Shown piece by piece: positions 1-8,425 of a stretch of 64,000 nucleotides of DNA. A program made the position numbers and the translations under genes. The DNA is taken from assembly GCF_000178995.1 (NCBI RefSeq), contig NZ_ADVZ01000003.1, forward strand, positions 62,001 through 126,000, in the 5' to 3' direction. The DNA is from Afipia sp. 1NLS2 (GTDB lineage Bacteria > Pseudomonadota > Alphaproteobacteria > Rhizobiales > Xanthobacteraceae). A model generated the notes under the pieces. It searched no databases and was not told the DNA's origin. It saw nothing but the letters and a program-made list of their open reading frames with translations. Every line of letters begins with the position of its first letter. The stretch's first letter is position 1.

Positions 1-275
1 TGATGAATCTGCAATTCAGTCCGCGCATGGAAACGGTGCTGGCGGCGACCAACTACAACGATACGATCCGTGTCGTGGCGCAGGAGCACGGTGCGCCGCT
101 GTTCGACCGTTTTTCGATCATGCGCGCCTGGAGCGAGGCGGGAGATTTCGACCTGTTCGCGCAGGCCCACAGCATCGGCGTTGCCGCGCGGGTGCATAAT
201 TGCCTTGGGCGCGCGCTGTCCAAGCTCGTGATCGAGGCCGCCCATATCAACCCGTCCGAGCTCGGGGTGCGCTGA
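1..275 (+). CDS. SGNH-hydrolase-like protein, C-terminal part (partial)
   Basis: This is the 3' end of a gene that begins before the window; about 90 residues are visible. The fragment aligns by eye with the C-terminal third of the next gene, sharing a Q-F/Y-x-P start, an L/V-F-x-R-F-x-x-M-R-x-W block and a later Cys, so the two look like tandem paralogues. In the neighbour the catalytic Asp and His lie in a DGLH motif; here the aligned stretch reads HSIG, so both residues seem lost. It may be a non-catalytic SGNH/GDSL-fold partner. The stop lies two bases before the next ATG, which suggests co-transcription. The family call is an inference from the paralogue. Confidence 0.5.
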   Translation, partial: MNLQFSPRMETVLAATNYNDTIRVVAQEHGAPLFDRFSIMRAWSEAGDFDLFAQAHSIGVAARVHNCLGRALSKLVIEAAHINPSELGVR

Positions 276-277
276 CG

Positions 278-1213
278 ATGCGGCAGCGCCATCGCAAGTT
301 GCTCGTCGCTGTGGGGCTTTTCGGTATTCTTGCGAGCGCGCCGTGTCTTGCCGCGGGCGAGATGTCCGCGCAGTCAGAGACGACGTCGGCGACAACCGAT
401 GTGGTACCTGCAAAGCGTAGCCTTCCCGGCAAGGCGATTGATGCCGCGAAAAATGCTGCGAGCCGGGCCGGCGATGTTCTCACGCGTATTCCGTGCCTGC
501 CGCCGAAAGGCGCTGGTGCGGTCTCCGCCTCGCTGCCGCGCGTGGCGCGCAAGCTCAACGCGGGAGAGCCGATCACCATCGTGGCGCTAGGATCGTCGTC
601 CACCGCAGGCTACGGGACGACGTCGTCCACCTATACCTATCCGAGTCGCTTGGCCGAACAGCTTCGGCGGAAATATCCGAGGGCGCGCATCAGCGTCATC
701 AATCGCGGCATGGGTGGTCAGGAAGTGCCGCAGATGGTCCAGCGGTTGCAGTCGAGCGTGCTCGATTCAAATCCGGATCTCGTGATCTGGCAGCTCGGTA
801 CGAACACGGTGGTGCGCGGTGAGGATTCATCGGGCCTCGCCGCGATGGTGGAGGCCGGCGTCGCCAGGATACAGGCCACAGGCGCCGACGTGGTGCTGAT
901 CGATCCGCAATATGTGCCCGCCGTGACCGCGAAGAAGGAGGGCGCGAACAAGATGGTGAAGCTGATCCGCGAAGTCGGACGGCTGCGTCATGCTTCGGTC
1001 TTCCCGCGCTTCGAAGTGATGCGGCAGTGGCATGAGGACGAGAAGCTGCCGTTCGAGAGTTTCTCGATCTCCGATGGGCTGCACATGAACGACTGGGGAT
1101 ATGCCTGTTTCGCCCAGTTGCTCGGCGACACCATCATCAAGTCGGTCGGAGAAGCCAAAGCCGAACCCGGCACCGAGAGGCCGGGAAGCGTCATGAGCTT
1201 CAGGCCGATGTGA
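278..1213 (+). CDS. Exported SGNH/GDSL-type hydrolase
   Basis: This 311-residue protein starts with a basic, hydrophobic signal peptide ending near A-C-L-A-A-G, so it is probably periplasmic. SGNH blocks are visible: GSSST for the nucleophile Ser (block I), NRGMGGQ for the oxyanion Gly (block II), GTN (block III), and DGLH with the Asp-His pair (block V). The substrate is unknown; in this fold esterases and polysaccharide O-deacetylases are common. The start at 278 follows the upstream stop by two bases and gives a clean signal peptide, whereas the longer in-frame start at 200 would overlap the upstream gene. An intrinsic terminator follows at once, so this is the last gene of its operon. Confidence 0.8.
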   Translation: MRQRHRKLLVAVGLFGILASAPCLAAGEMSAQSETTSATTDVVPAKRSLPGKAIDAAKNAASRAGDVLTRIPCLPPKGAGAVSASLPRVARKLNAGEPITIVALGSSSTAGYGTTSSTYTYPSRLAEQLRRKYPRARISVINRGMGGQEVPQMVQRLQSSVLDSNPDLVIWQLGTNTVVRGEDSSGLAAMVEAGVARIQATGADVVLIDPQYVPAVTAKKEGANKMVKLIREVGRLRHASVFPRFEVMRQWHEDEKLPFESFSISDGLHMNDWGYACFAQLLGDTIIKSVGEAKAEPGTERPGSVMSFRPM

Positions 1214-1220
1214 GGTCGTG

Positions 1221-1249
1221 AAAAAGCCCGCCAAATGGCGGGCTTTTTT
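1221..1249. terminator. Bidirectional intrinsic terminator
   Basis: The stem AGCCCGCC / GGCGGGCT with an AAAT loop is flanked by an A-run on the left and a T-run on the right, so it can end transcription from both the SGNH gene (plus) and metZ (minus), which converge here. Confidence 0.9.
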
Positions 1250-1267
1250 GATGGCGGCGAGCTTGCC

Positions 1268-2470
1268 TCAGACTTTCTCCAGCGCGCCCTGAACATCCTC
1301 GATCAGGTCGTCGACGTGTTCGAGGCCGACCGAGAAGCGGATGAACCCGTCGCCGATACCGAGTTCGGCGCGTTCATCCGGCGTCAGACGCTGATGCGTG
1401 GTGGTGGCGGGATGAGTGACGATGCTCTTGGAGTCGCCGAGATTGTTGGAAATGCGCGCGACCTGGAAGCCGTTCAGGGCGCGGAATGCGCCAGCCTTGC
1501 CGCCCTTCACCTCGAAGCCGATCATCGTCGAGCCTGCGCGCATCTGCTTCTTGATGACATCGGCCTGCGGATGGTCGGCACGGCCCGGATAGATCAGCCG
1601 CGTCACTTTCGGATGCGTGGCGAGGATGTCGGCGATCTTCGCCGCACTTTCGGTCTGCGCCTTGACGCGCACGCCGAGCGTCTCAAGCCCCTTCAACAGC
1701 ACCCAGGCATTGAACGGTGACATGGAAGGCCCGGTCTGGCGGAAGAAATTATGGATGTGCTCCATGATGAATTCTTGCGTCGACAGGATGACCCCGCCGA
1801 GACAGCGGCCCTGTCCATCGATGTGCTTGGTCGCCGAATAGACAACGACATCCGCGCCGAGTTCGAGCGGGCTCTGGTAAAGAGGCGTTGCGAACACATT
1901 GTCCACCACGAGGCGGGCGCCCCCCTGATGGGCGATCTTTGCTACCTCCGCGATGTCGACCACCTCGAGCGTCGGATTGGTTGGACTCTCCAGGAACAGC
2001 GTCTTGGTGTTGGGACGCATCGCCTTGCGCCAGGCGTCGAGGTCACGGCCATCCACCAGCGTGGAGGTGATGCCGTAGCGCGGCAGCAGTGTTTCGATGA
2101 CGTAGCGGCACGAACCGAACAGCGCTCTTGCCGCGACAACGTGATCGCCGGCCTGAAGTGGTGCGAGCATGGCGGTGGTCATCGCGGCCATGCCGGTCGC
2201 GGTGGCGCGCCCGGCTTCGGCGCCTTCCAGCGCGGCCATGCGTTGCTCGAACATCGCAACCGTCGGATTGGAAAATCGCGAATAGAGAAAGCCCGGCTTC
2301 TCGCCCTTGAAACGCGCCTCGCATTCCTCCGCGCTCTCGTAGGTGAAGCCCTGGGTCAGAAACAGCGATTCCGACATCTCGCCGAAGTCGGAACGGATCG
2401 TTCCGGCGTGGACAAGGCGGGTTTCAGGGCGGTAGCGGGATGAGTTCAGGGCGTTCTTTGTGTCGGACAT
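1268..2470 (-). CDS. metZ: O-succinylhomoserine sulfhydrylase
   Basis: PLP enzyme of the Cys/Met metabolism family (400 residues) that makes homocysteine from O-succinylhomoserine and sulfide in methionine synthesis. The PLP lysine is K215 in the motif YSATKHIDGQ; D190 in VVDN and the S-x-T-K context fit the family, as do the YSRFSNPT segment and the C-terminal SVGLEH-x-x-D-L-I-x-D-x-x-x-A-L signature. The ATG at 2470 is preferred over one 33 bases upstream because GGAGG lies seven bases before it. The gene sits behind a SAM-II riboswitch and a terminator-like hairpin, so expression should fall when SAM is plentiful. That context also favours the MetZ assignment over cystathionine enzymes. 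Confidence 0.92.
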   Translation of the reverse strand: MSDTKNALNSSRYRPETRLVHAGTIRSDFGEMSESLFLTQGFTYESAEECEARFKGEKPGFLYSRFSNPTVAMFEQRMAALEGAEAGRATATGMAAMTTAMLAPLQAGDHVVAARALFGSCRYVIETLLPRYGITSTLVDGRDLDAWRKAMRPNTKTLFLESPTNPTLEVVDIAEVAKIAHQGGARLVVDNVFATPLYQSPLELGADVVVYSATKHIDGQGRCLGGVILSTQEFIMEHIHNFFRQTGPSMSPFNAWVLLKGLETLGVRVKAQTESAAKIADILATHPKVTRLIYPGRADHPQADVIKKQMRAGSTMIGFEVKGGKAGAFRALNGFQVARISNNLGDSKSIVTHPATTTHQRLTPDERAELGIGDGFIRFSVGLEHVDDLIEDVQGALEKV

Positions 2471-2508
2471 CAGGACCTCCAATAGCGTCTCGCTTGGAAA
2501 CAAGACGC

Positions 2509-2541
2509 AAAAAACCGGCCTGGAAAAAATCCAACGGCCGG
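2509..2541 (-). terminator. Terminator-like hairpin between riboswitch and metZ
   Basis: Read on the minus strand, CCGGCC and an inner TGGA pair with TCCA and GGCCGG, followed by six T residues. It lies just after the SAM-II aptamer and about 40 bases before the metZ start codon, so it can act as the expression platform for transcription attenuation. The structure is seen in the sequence; its coupling to SAM binding is inferred. Confidence 0.7.
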
Positions 2542-2557
2542 GGGCACAAGGTCCGCG

Positions 2558-2616
2558 GCCTGTTTAGCGACTTATTTTACGTGGCTGCAAGCCGGCCGGC
2601 CCAAATCACCACGGGA
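2558..2616 (-). promoter_or_regulatory. SAM-II riboswitch (metA-type motif)
   Basis: The minus strand carries the hallmark SAM-II elements in order: CGTGGTGATTTGG, then CCGGCTTGCAGCCACG, an A/T-rich link, and AAGTCGCTAAACA. P1 forms between CGTGG (2609-2613) and CCACG (2580-2584), and the 3' GCTAAA segment supplies the pseudoknot strand. This class binds S-adenosylmethionine and is typical of alphaproteobacterial methionine genes; here it precedes metZ. The match is strong by eye; a covariance-model search would confirm it. Confidence 0.93.
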
Positions 2617-2684
2617 TAAGTCCGAGGCTTAATCCGCACGGCCCTTTCCGTCAAGCAACCCATCGGATAACGGGGTAAAGTTCT

Positions 2685-3827
2685 ATGCATAGCTCACTCC
2701 CGAGGGGACCGGATTTGGCCTTCTCTCTCCCAGCCAACGCCAACGGTATTCTGCCCGATCGCATGATCGCGGCCATGGAAGAAGACGGCCTGATCCTGCC
2801 GGCGTTTCCGTTCGTGGAGAGCCAGATCCAGCCCGCGAGCCTCGACCTGCGGCTGGGCGAGGTGGCCTACCGGGTGCGCGCGAGCTTTCTGCCGGGGCCG
2901 GATGTCACGGTCGCGGAGCGGATCGACGAATTGAAACTGCACGAGGTCGATCTCTCCGACGGCGCGGTGCTGGAGACCAACTGCGTCTACATCGTGCCGC
3001 TGCTGGAGAGCTTGGCGCTGCCGCCTTCGATTCTGGCGTCCGCCAATCCGAAAAGTTCGACCGGCCGCCTCGATGTGTTCACCCGCGTGATCGCGGATGG
3101 CACGCGCCGCTTCGACATGATCGGCGCGGGCTATCATGGCCCGCTCTATGCCGAGATCAGCCCGAAGACATTTCCCGTGCTGCTGCGGCAGGGATCGCGC
3201 CTGTCGCAGGTCCGCTTCCGTACCGGTATGCCGCAGTTGAACAACGACGAACTCGAGGCACTGCATCAGGCCGAACATCTTGTCGATTGCGAGAATGCCG
3301 ATCTTGCCGGCGGCGTCGCGGTCAGCGTCGACCTCTCGGGCGAGGGCTCGGATGGCTTCGTCGGCTACCGCGCCAAGCGCCACACCGGCGTCGTCGATAT
3401 CGACCGGCGCGGCGGTTACGCCGTCGATGATTTCTGGGAGCCGATCCGCGCCCGGCCGGACCATAGCCTCATTCTCGATCCCGGCGAGTTCTACATTCTC
3501 GCCTCGAAAGAAGCCGTGCAGGTGCCGCCGAACTACGCCGCCGAAATGGTGCCGTTCGACCCATTGGTCGGCGAATTCCGCGTGCACTATGCGGGCTTCT
3601 TCGATCCGGGGTTCGGTCATGCGGGCGCGGGCGGGCAGGGATCGCGCGCCGTGCTGGAGGTGCGCTCGCGCGAAGTGCCTTTTATTCTCGAACACGGCCA
3701 GATCGTCGGACGTCTTGTGTACGAGAAGATGCTGGCGCCGCCGCAGACGCTGTACGGCACCCGCATTGCCTCGAACTATCAGGGCCAGGGGCTGAAGCTC
3801 TCCAAGCATTTCCGCGCTCCTGTCTAA
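2685..3827 (+). CDS. dcd: dCTP deaminase, long two-domain form
   Basis: This 380-residue protein makes dUTP from dCTP for thymidylate synthesis. It is about twice the length of the E. coli enzyme and looks like two tandem trimeric-dUTPase-fold domains. The N-terminal domain has SQIQPASLDLRLG and SSTGRLDVFTRVI-x-D, like the nucleotide-binding SS-x-x-R-x-G motif, then G-Y-H-G-P-L-Y-A-E-I. The C-terminal domain has FDPGFG followed by SRAVLEVR, like the catalytic-Glu segment of canonical Dcd. Long forms of this kind are common in rhizobiales. It is transcribed away from metZ; the region between holds the riboswitch. The start has only a weak purine-rich site before it, so the first codons are less certain. 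Confidence 0.85.
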   Translation: MHSSLPRGPDLAFSLPANANGILPDRMIAAMEEDGLILPAFPFVESQIQPASLDLRLGEVAYRVRASFLPGPDVTVAERIDELKLHEVDLSDGAVLETNCVYIVPLLESLALPPSILASANPKSSTGRLDVFTRVIADGTRRFDMIGAGYHGPLYAEISPKTFPVLLRQGSRLSQVRFRTGMPQLNNDELEALHQAEHLVDCENADLAGGVAVSVDLSGEGSDGFVGYRAKRHTGVVDIDRRGGYAVDDFWEPIRARPDHSLILDPGEFYILASKEAVQVPPNYAAEMVPFDPLVGEFRVHYAGFFDPGFGHAGAGGQGSRAVLEVRSREVPFILEHGQIVGRLVYEKMLAPPQTLYGTRIASNYQGQGLKLSKHFRAPV

Positions 3828-3900
3828 AGGCGCGTTTGGTTAACGTCACCTCCGTGTCGTTGCAAAAGGCGAGCGGTTGGGCGATGGTGGAACGGACTTC

Positions 3901-3974
3901 GCGGGCGTAGTTCAATGGTAGAACGGCAGCTTCCCAAGCTGCATACGAGGGTTCGATTCCCTTCGCCCGCTCCA
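3901..3974 (+). tRNA. tRNA-Gly (anticodon CCC)
   Basis: A complete cloverleaf of 74 bases. The acceptor stem GCGGGCG/CGCCCGC is followed by T and an encoded CCA; the D arm is GTTC-AATGGTA-GAAC, the anticodon stem GCAGC/GCTGC encloses the loop TTCCCAA, and the T arm contains GTTCGATTC. The anticodon is CCC, reading GGG glycine codons. Confidence 0.95.
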
Positions 3975-4147
3975 ATCGTCCTGCGTTCCCGCAGTGACGC
4001 TTTGGCCACGCAGTTCCACCGAACTGCATCCGCCATGCAACACCGCATTGAAATCATCTGCATCTAAGAGGGCCGATCTGGACAAACCTCCGGACTCGCA
4101 ACACGCTGTCGATGCCTCGGTGACACAGCCGGGCGGGGGACGCGACG

Positions 4148-4609
4148 ATGAGATTCGTGACCGGATTGTTGGCGGGCGTGTTGTTGCTGGCCGGGTTGAC
4201 TGCGAGCCATGCGGTGGTCCGCATCGCCGATGATCGCGGCGGACGCATCGGTACTTATGTCGACAAGTATCAGAATCTCCGAACATCGGGCGAAACCGTG
4301 GTGATCGACGGATTGTGCGCCTCGGCCTGTACCATTGTGCTCGGCGCGGTTCCGCACGACCGCATCTGCGTCACCTCGCGCGCCAGCCTTGGCTTTCATG
4401 CCGCGTGGGATCCGGGCGCGGGCGGGCGGCCGGTCACGAATGTCGAGGCCACCCACATGCTCTACAAGATGTACCCGGCCTCGATCCGCCACTGGATCGC
4501 GCGGCATGGCGGGTTGAAGCCACGGATGATCTTCCTGCGCGGCCACCAACTGACGTCGATGTACAAGCCCTGCTATATGGACGCGCACGCCTCCGCAGGA
4601 GCCCGGTGA
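4148..4609 (+). CDS. Periplasmic protein resembling Clp-protease/crotonase-fold proteins
   Basis: This 153-residue protein has a clear signal peptide (M-R-F-V-T then a leucine-rich core, cut after ASHA). The mature part has G-L-C-A-S-A-C-T, the surroundings expected for a ClpP-like Ser nucleophile or oxyanion turn, and SLGFHAAWD, a His-containing block. It resembles small predicted periplasmic proteins of the COG3904 type, whose function is not established. Four cysteines could form disulfides after export. It stands alone between a tRNA and the SCO gene, with no near operon partner. The homology is by motif only. Confidence 0.6.
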   Translation: MRFVTGLLAGVLLLAGLTASHAVVRIADDRGGRIGTYVDKYQNLRTSGETVVIDGLCASACTIVLGAVPHDRICVTSRASLGFHAAWDPGAGGRPVTNVEATHMLYKMYPASIRHWIARHGGLKPRMIFLRGHQLTSMYKPCYMDAHASAGAR

Positions 4610-4755
4610 TGCCGTTCTGGCGGTATTTTGCCTCGCTATGATGTGATCGCTGCATGGCTCGTACGCGAGCGGTTTGCTTGCCCGTAGGTGCTTTCATGGC
4701 TATTTGAACGGGATCGGCAGCCCACCCTGTCAGCATTTCAGGTTTTCAGGTTCCT

Positions 4756-5349
4756 ATGGCAACGAGTTCAACGCGACCGGGCGTCGTCATCGCCGCCTTC
4801 GCCATCAGCCTTGCAATCGGGTTGATGGGTGTTCTTTTTTTGGTCGGCGGATTTCGCAGCAGCACTCCGGTCTCGTCGATCGGCGGCCCGTTCCAGTTGA
4901 CGGACCAGACCGGCGCAACCGTCACGGAGAAGAACCTGCAAGGCAAGCCGACGCTGATGTTCTTCGGCTTCACGCATTGTCCGGATATCTGTCCGACCTC
5001 GTTGTTTGAAATATCGGAAATTCTGCGCGCGATGGGGCCGGATGCCGGGCGCATCAACGCCTATTTCGTCTCGGTCGATCCGGAGCGCGATACGCCCGCC
5101 GTGATGAAGGATTATCTGCAGAGCTTCGATCCGCACCTCAAGGGTCTGAGCGGTTCTCCCGAAGCCATCGCCAAGATGATCAAGGCGTATCGTGTTTACG
5201 CCAAGAAGGTGCCGTTGAAGGACGGCGACTACACCATGGACCACACCGCAGCGGTCTATCTGCTGGATCGCGAGGGCCGGTTCGTCGTGCCGTTCAATTT
5301 GAAGCAGACGCCGCAGCAGGCGGCTACCGATCTCAAGCGCTATTTCTGA
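4756..5349 (+). CDS. SCO1/SenC-type copper chaperone
   Basis: This 197-residue, membrane-anchored thioredoxin-fold protein has one N-terminal transmembrane segment (residues 10-32). The copper site is C75 and C79 in CPDIC, with the partner H163 in YTMDHT, exactly the SCO arrangement. SCO proteins insert copper into the CuA site of cytochrome oxidase subunit II or act as thiol reductases; the aa3 oxidase genes at 26.4-31.7 kb are a plausible client. Its 3' end overlaps the convergent glycosyltransferase gene by 17 bases. Confidence 0.9.
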   Translation: MATSSTRPGVVIAAFAISLAIGLMGVLFLVGGFRSSTPVSSIGGPFQLTDQTGATVTEKNLQGKPTLMFFGFTHCPDICPTSLFEISEILRAMGPDAGRINAYFVSVDPERDTPAVMKDYLQSFDPHLKGLSGSPEAIAKMIKAYRVYAKKVPLKDGDYTMDHTAAVYLLDREGRFVVPFNLKQTPQQAATDLKRYF

Positions 5350-7369
5350 CGTTTCGTTCTTGCGCGACGTCTTCAAGGTCCTTGGCATGACGCCGGGCTG
5401 AACGCGCCGCGAGCCGCGAATGGCGCGCGAGCCCATGCTCGGTCTTTTCCCAGTGATAGGGGTCGTGGAGGAGTTGTGTGAGCGCCCGCCATGCCGCGAC
5501 CGAGAGGCAGGCCCAATAGAGCGGCGTCAGGAGCAACACCCATGCATGATGCAGAAGCCTGCGGCGCGCGAGGCCGATCAGGCACACGACGATGGTCGAT
5601 AGGTAGCCTGCGGCGATGGTTGTGAAATGCAGCTCGACAAACGGTCCGGAGAACATCTCGATCTCCGTGCTGCCGGCTGCGCTGAAGCCGAGCTCCAGAA
5701 GGCAGGCGCCGATCAGCACGGGGTAGGCGAGCGCGGTGAGGACATTGCCGCCGACGAGCAGGTTGAGCGTGAGGAATCCCGAAGGCCCGCTTTGCCGGAT
5801 CAGCCGCCGCGGCGAGCGCATGTGCACGATCCAGGTCTGCATCCAGCCCTTCATCCAGCGCGAGCGTTGCCGCAGCCATGCGCCCGCGCGGGCCGGGGCC
5901 TCCTCATAGGTCGTCGAGAAGAACATCACCGCGCGATAGCCGAACCGCGCCAAACGGAATCCGAGATCGGCGTCCTCGGTGACGTTATAGGCGTCCCATC
6001 CCCCGACCTCGCGCAAGATCGCGGTCCTGAAATGGTTCGACGATCCGCCGAGCGGCAAAGGCAGGCCGAATTGCGAGAAGCCGCGCAGGAAGGCATCGAA
6101 CTGTCCTGCGTATTCGGCGGTGAACATGCAGGCGAGCCAGCTATCGGCGCTGTTGTCGATGCAAAGGCTGGCCTGCGCGCAGGCGACGTCATCGCCGTTG
6201 CGGCGGAAGGTATCGAGCGCAGCCCGGAGTTGTGAGGGATCGGGCCTGTCTTCGGCATCGAACACGGCGACGAAGTCGCCACGCGCGAACGGCAGTCCGG
6301 CATTGAGCGCTTTCGGTTTGGTGCGCGGCCCGAATGGCGGCACGAAAAGGATTTCGACGTTCGGCGGAAGATTGAGACGCTCAATGGCGGCCTGTGTTTC
6401 GCGGTCGTCGGCTTCCAGCAGCAATTTGATGTCGAGCTTCTCGCGTGGATAATCCAGCGCCGCCAGCGCATGTAAGAGATGCGCGACGGAACGGCCTTCA
6501 CGATAGAGCGCCACCATCACGGTGTAGACCGGCAGATGTTCGTCGGGTAGGCGGTCGAGCGGGTGTGGTCGTTTGTTGCCCGCGAAGGAGCCCGCGAGGC
6601 GCAGACTGTTGAACAGCAGAAACCAGATCGCGAGCACTGCGCCGCAGAGCTGCATGATGAGAACGGGCGCCAGGACAAAGAGGCCGGTGAGGCCCAGCAG
6701 GTGCAGCAGGTAGCGCCGCATCCTGCTGCCGCCGTCGCGATGGATCGGCGCGCATGACATCTCGGGCATTTGCAGAGCGAGGCCTTCGGCTGCGTCATAA
6801 GCGAGTGCCTCGTGGCGCATCAGATAGCGGTCGAACGCGGCGCGCGTGGCCAGCCGGATGCGCGGCCGTGCCTGCCGCACGCACAACGCGGCGAGCCGGC
6901 GTGCAGCGAGGCCGAGCGGAGCCTGGACATGATAAAGCCCGTCAGGCCGCTCGAGCGGCAGCAGGCGGTGCTGCGCGGCATAGCGCAGTTGCGCGTCGCT
7001 CAACGGGCAGTCGGCGCGTGAGATATTGCGAAAATCCTCGACGGCGAGCCCGCAATGATGCGCCAGCCGGAGCACATATTCCGCTTCCGTGATGATGCCG
7101 CGGCGGATCAGGACCTGATCGGCACCGACGCCAAGCAGCGCGGCGCAACGCGCGGCTTCTGCGAGGATTTCGGGCGGCAGGACATCGTGCAGGCAATCGA
7201 GTTCAAATGGGTGGCCGGTCTCGCGCCGGGGCCGCGCGGCAGTGGGCTGGGCGCGCGGGCGTTTGAAGATGTCAGCGAGAAGTCCGGAGGGAGGCCATGC
7301 GGGGCGCCGGCGGCGTATTTTCCGCCCCGGTCCGGCCATGTCGTTCGGATGACCGGAGATCGGAGCCAT
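5333..7369 (-). CDS. Membrane glycosyltransferase family 2 with GspE-N/MshEN-like N-terminal domain
   Basis: A protein of about 678 residues. After a basic start, residues ~50-190 have the LGVGADQVLIRRGIIT-E-x-E-Y pattern and L-x-x-R-L-L-P-L-E of T2SS-ATPase N-terminal domains. One or two membrane segments follow, then a GT-A catalytic domain with E-A-D-D-R-E, the metal-binding F-D-A-E-D-R-P, T-E-D-A-D-L-G-F-R and the processive-synthase QRSRWMKGW motif, and three or four more C-terminal membrane segments. It probably polymerises a sugar at the inner membrane; the product is unknown. The ATG at 7369 follows a G-run; starts at 7390 and 7339 are alternatives. No polysaccharide export genes lie nearby. 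Confidence 0.8.
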   Translation of the reverse strand: MAPISGHPNDMAGPGRKIRRRRPAWPPSGLLADIFKRPRAQPTAARPRRETGHPFELDCLHDVLPPEILAEAARCAALLGVGADQVLIRRGIITEAEYVLRLAHHCGLAVEDFRNISRADCPLSDAQLRYAAQHRLLPLERPDGLYHVQAPLGLAARRLAALCVRQARPRIRLATRAAFDRYLMRHEALAYDAAEGLALQMPEMSCAPIHRDGGSRMRRYLLHLLGLTGLFVLAPVLIMQLCGAVLAIWFLLFNSLRLAGSFAGNKRPHPLDRLPDEHLPVYTVMVALYREGRSVAHLLHALAALDYPREKLDIKLLLEADDRETQAAIERLNLPPNVEILFVPPFGPRTKPKALNAGLPFARGDFVAVFDAEDRPDPSQLRAALDTFRRNGDDVACAQASLCIDNSADSWLACMFTAEYAGQFDAFLRGFSQFGLPLPLGGSSNHFRTAILREVGGWDAYNVTEDADLGFRLARFGYRAVMFFSTTYEEAPARAGAWLRQRSRWMKGWMQTWIVHMRSPRRLIRQSGPSGFLTLNLLVGGNVLTALAYPVLIGACLLELGFSAAGSTEIEMFSGPFVELHFTTIAAGYLSTIVVCLIGLARRRLLHHAWVLLLTPLYWACLSVAAWRALTQLLHDPYHWEKTEHGLARHSRLAARSARRHAKDLEDVAQERNVRNSA

Positions 7370-7520
7370 GCGCCCCCCAGACGCTGCCACTCAAACGCCG
7401 CTCGCCTCCGCCGCCGGATGGTCTATAAGACCCCCTCGCGGATGCTTCCCAATGCAATCACAGATGGTAATTTCCGGCAATGAAAGATCGAGCGGCTGGC
7501 CGAAAGGCTTAAGCCGGACG

Positions 7521-8378
7521 ATGCGCGCGATTTTGCTCGGCATTTTCATTGCGGGATCGCTCGGTGCTGAGGCCATCGCACAACCAGCGGTGAAGTCGGC
7601 TGTGACGGCAGCCCCCCAGGCCGTGCCGGGTTTCTGGGACCCGCGCCGCCGGCCGGACCGGCCGGACCTGTCGCGCATTACGATGATCCGCTTCCTCACG
7701 GAAACCGACTATCCGCCGTTCGACTTCACCGGTCCGGACGGCAACCCGGCAGGCTTCAACGTCGATTTCGCGCGCGCGCTGTGCGAGGAGATCAAGGTGC
7801 CCTGCACCATCCAGATGCGGCGGTTCGAGACGCTGGTCGATGCCATCAACACCGGGCGCGGCGACGCGGTGATCGCTTCGATCGCGATGACGCCGGATAT
7901 CCGCACCAAGCTCGATTTCACCGATCCTTATTATCGTGCGCCTGCGCGTTTCGTCTCCCGTGCAGGCGAGGTTCTGGCCGATGTGCGGCCGGAGAACCTG
8001 ACAGGCAAGAAGGTCGGCGTCATTTCCGGCTCGGCGCACGAGGCGTATCTGAAAGCGCTCTTTACCGATGCGCTCGCGGTCGGCTTTCCCTCCGAGGATG
8101 CGATGCGTTCGGCGTTGCGCCGTGGCGAGGTCGACCTGATTTTCGGTGACGCGATTTCGCTCGGATTCTGGATCAACGGCACCGATTCAGCGGGGTGCTG
8201 CGCGTTCAGCGGCGGACCGTTCGTGGAGAGCCGCTATTTCGGTGAGGGCATCGGCATCGGCGTCAAGAAAGGCAACGATGTGCTGCGTCAGGCACTGAAC
8301 TGGGCCATGTTCCGGGTCTGGGAAAAAGGCCGCTACACTGATTTGTGGTTGCGCTATTTTTCCGTTAGCCCGTTCTGA
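7521..8378 (+). CDS. Periplasmic substrate-binding protein, amino-acid ABC type (family 3)
   Basis: From the ATG at 7521 this gives a 285-residue protein with a signal peptide ending AEAIAQ. The mature part has the SBP-bac-3 signatures: [31 protein letters not shown] and L-D-F-T-D-P-Y-Y. It should bind a polar amino acid or similar small ligand. No permease or ATPase gene follows; lysK comes next, so the transporter partner is elsewhere or the protein acts as a stand-alone sensor. The open frame extends upstream to 7368, but that would overlap the divergent glycosyltransferase and bury the signal peptide. Confidence 0.85.
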   Translation: MRAILLGIFIAGSLGAEAIAQPAVKSAVTAAPQAVPGFWDPRRRPDRPDLSRITMIRFLTETDYPPFDFTGPDGNPAGFNVDFARALCEEIKVPCTIQMRRFETLVDAINTGRGDAVIASIAMTPDIRTKLDFTDPYYRAPARFVSRAGEVLADVRPENLTGKKVGVISGSAHEAYLKALFTDALAVGFPSEDAMRSALRRGEVDLIFGDAISLGFWINGTDSAGCCAFSGGPFVESRYFGEGIGIGVKKGNDVLRQALNWAMFRVWEKGRYTDLWLRYFSVSPF

Positions 8379-8425
8379 GAGAAAATAAAGGTGCGCGGGA
8401 TTGGCTCGCGTGCAGCGGAGTGAAG

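Noticed and set aside
2694..3809. 371-residue antisense open frame over dcd
   Set aside because: A by-product of high GC codon use in the real gene; no family features and no ribosome-binding site.
3682..4063. Two minus-strand open frames reading like G-I-E-P-S-Y-A-A-W-E and G-N-R-T-L-V
   Set aside because: They are the well-known false proteins from the antisense strand of the tRNA-Gly gene at 3901-3974.
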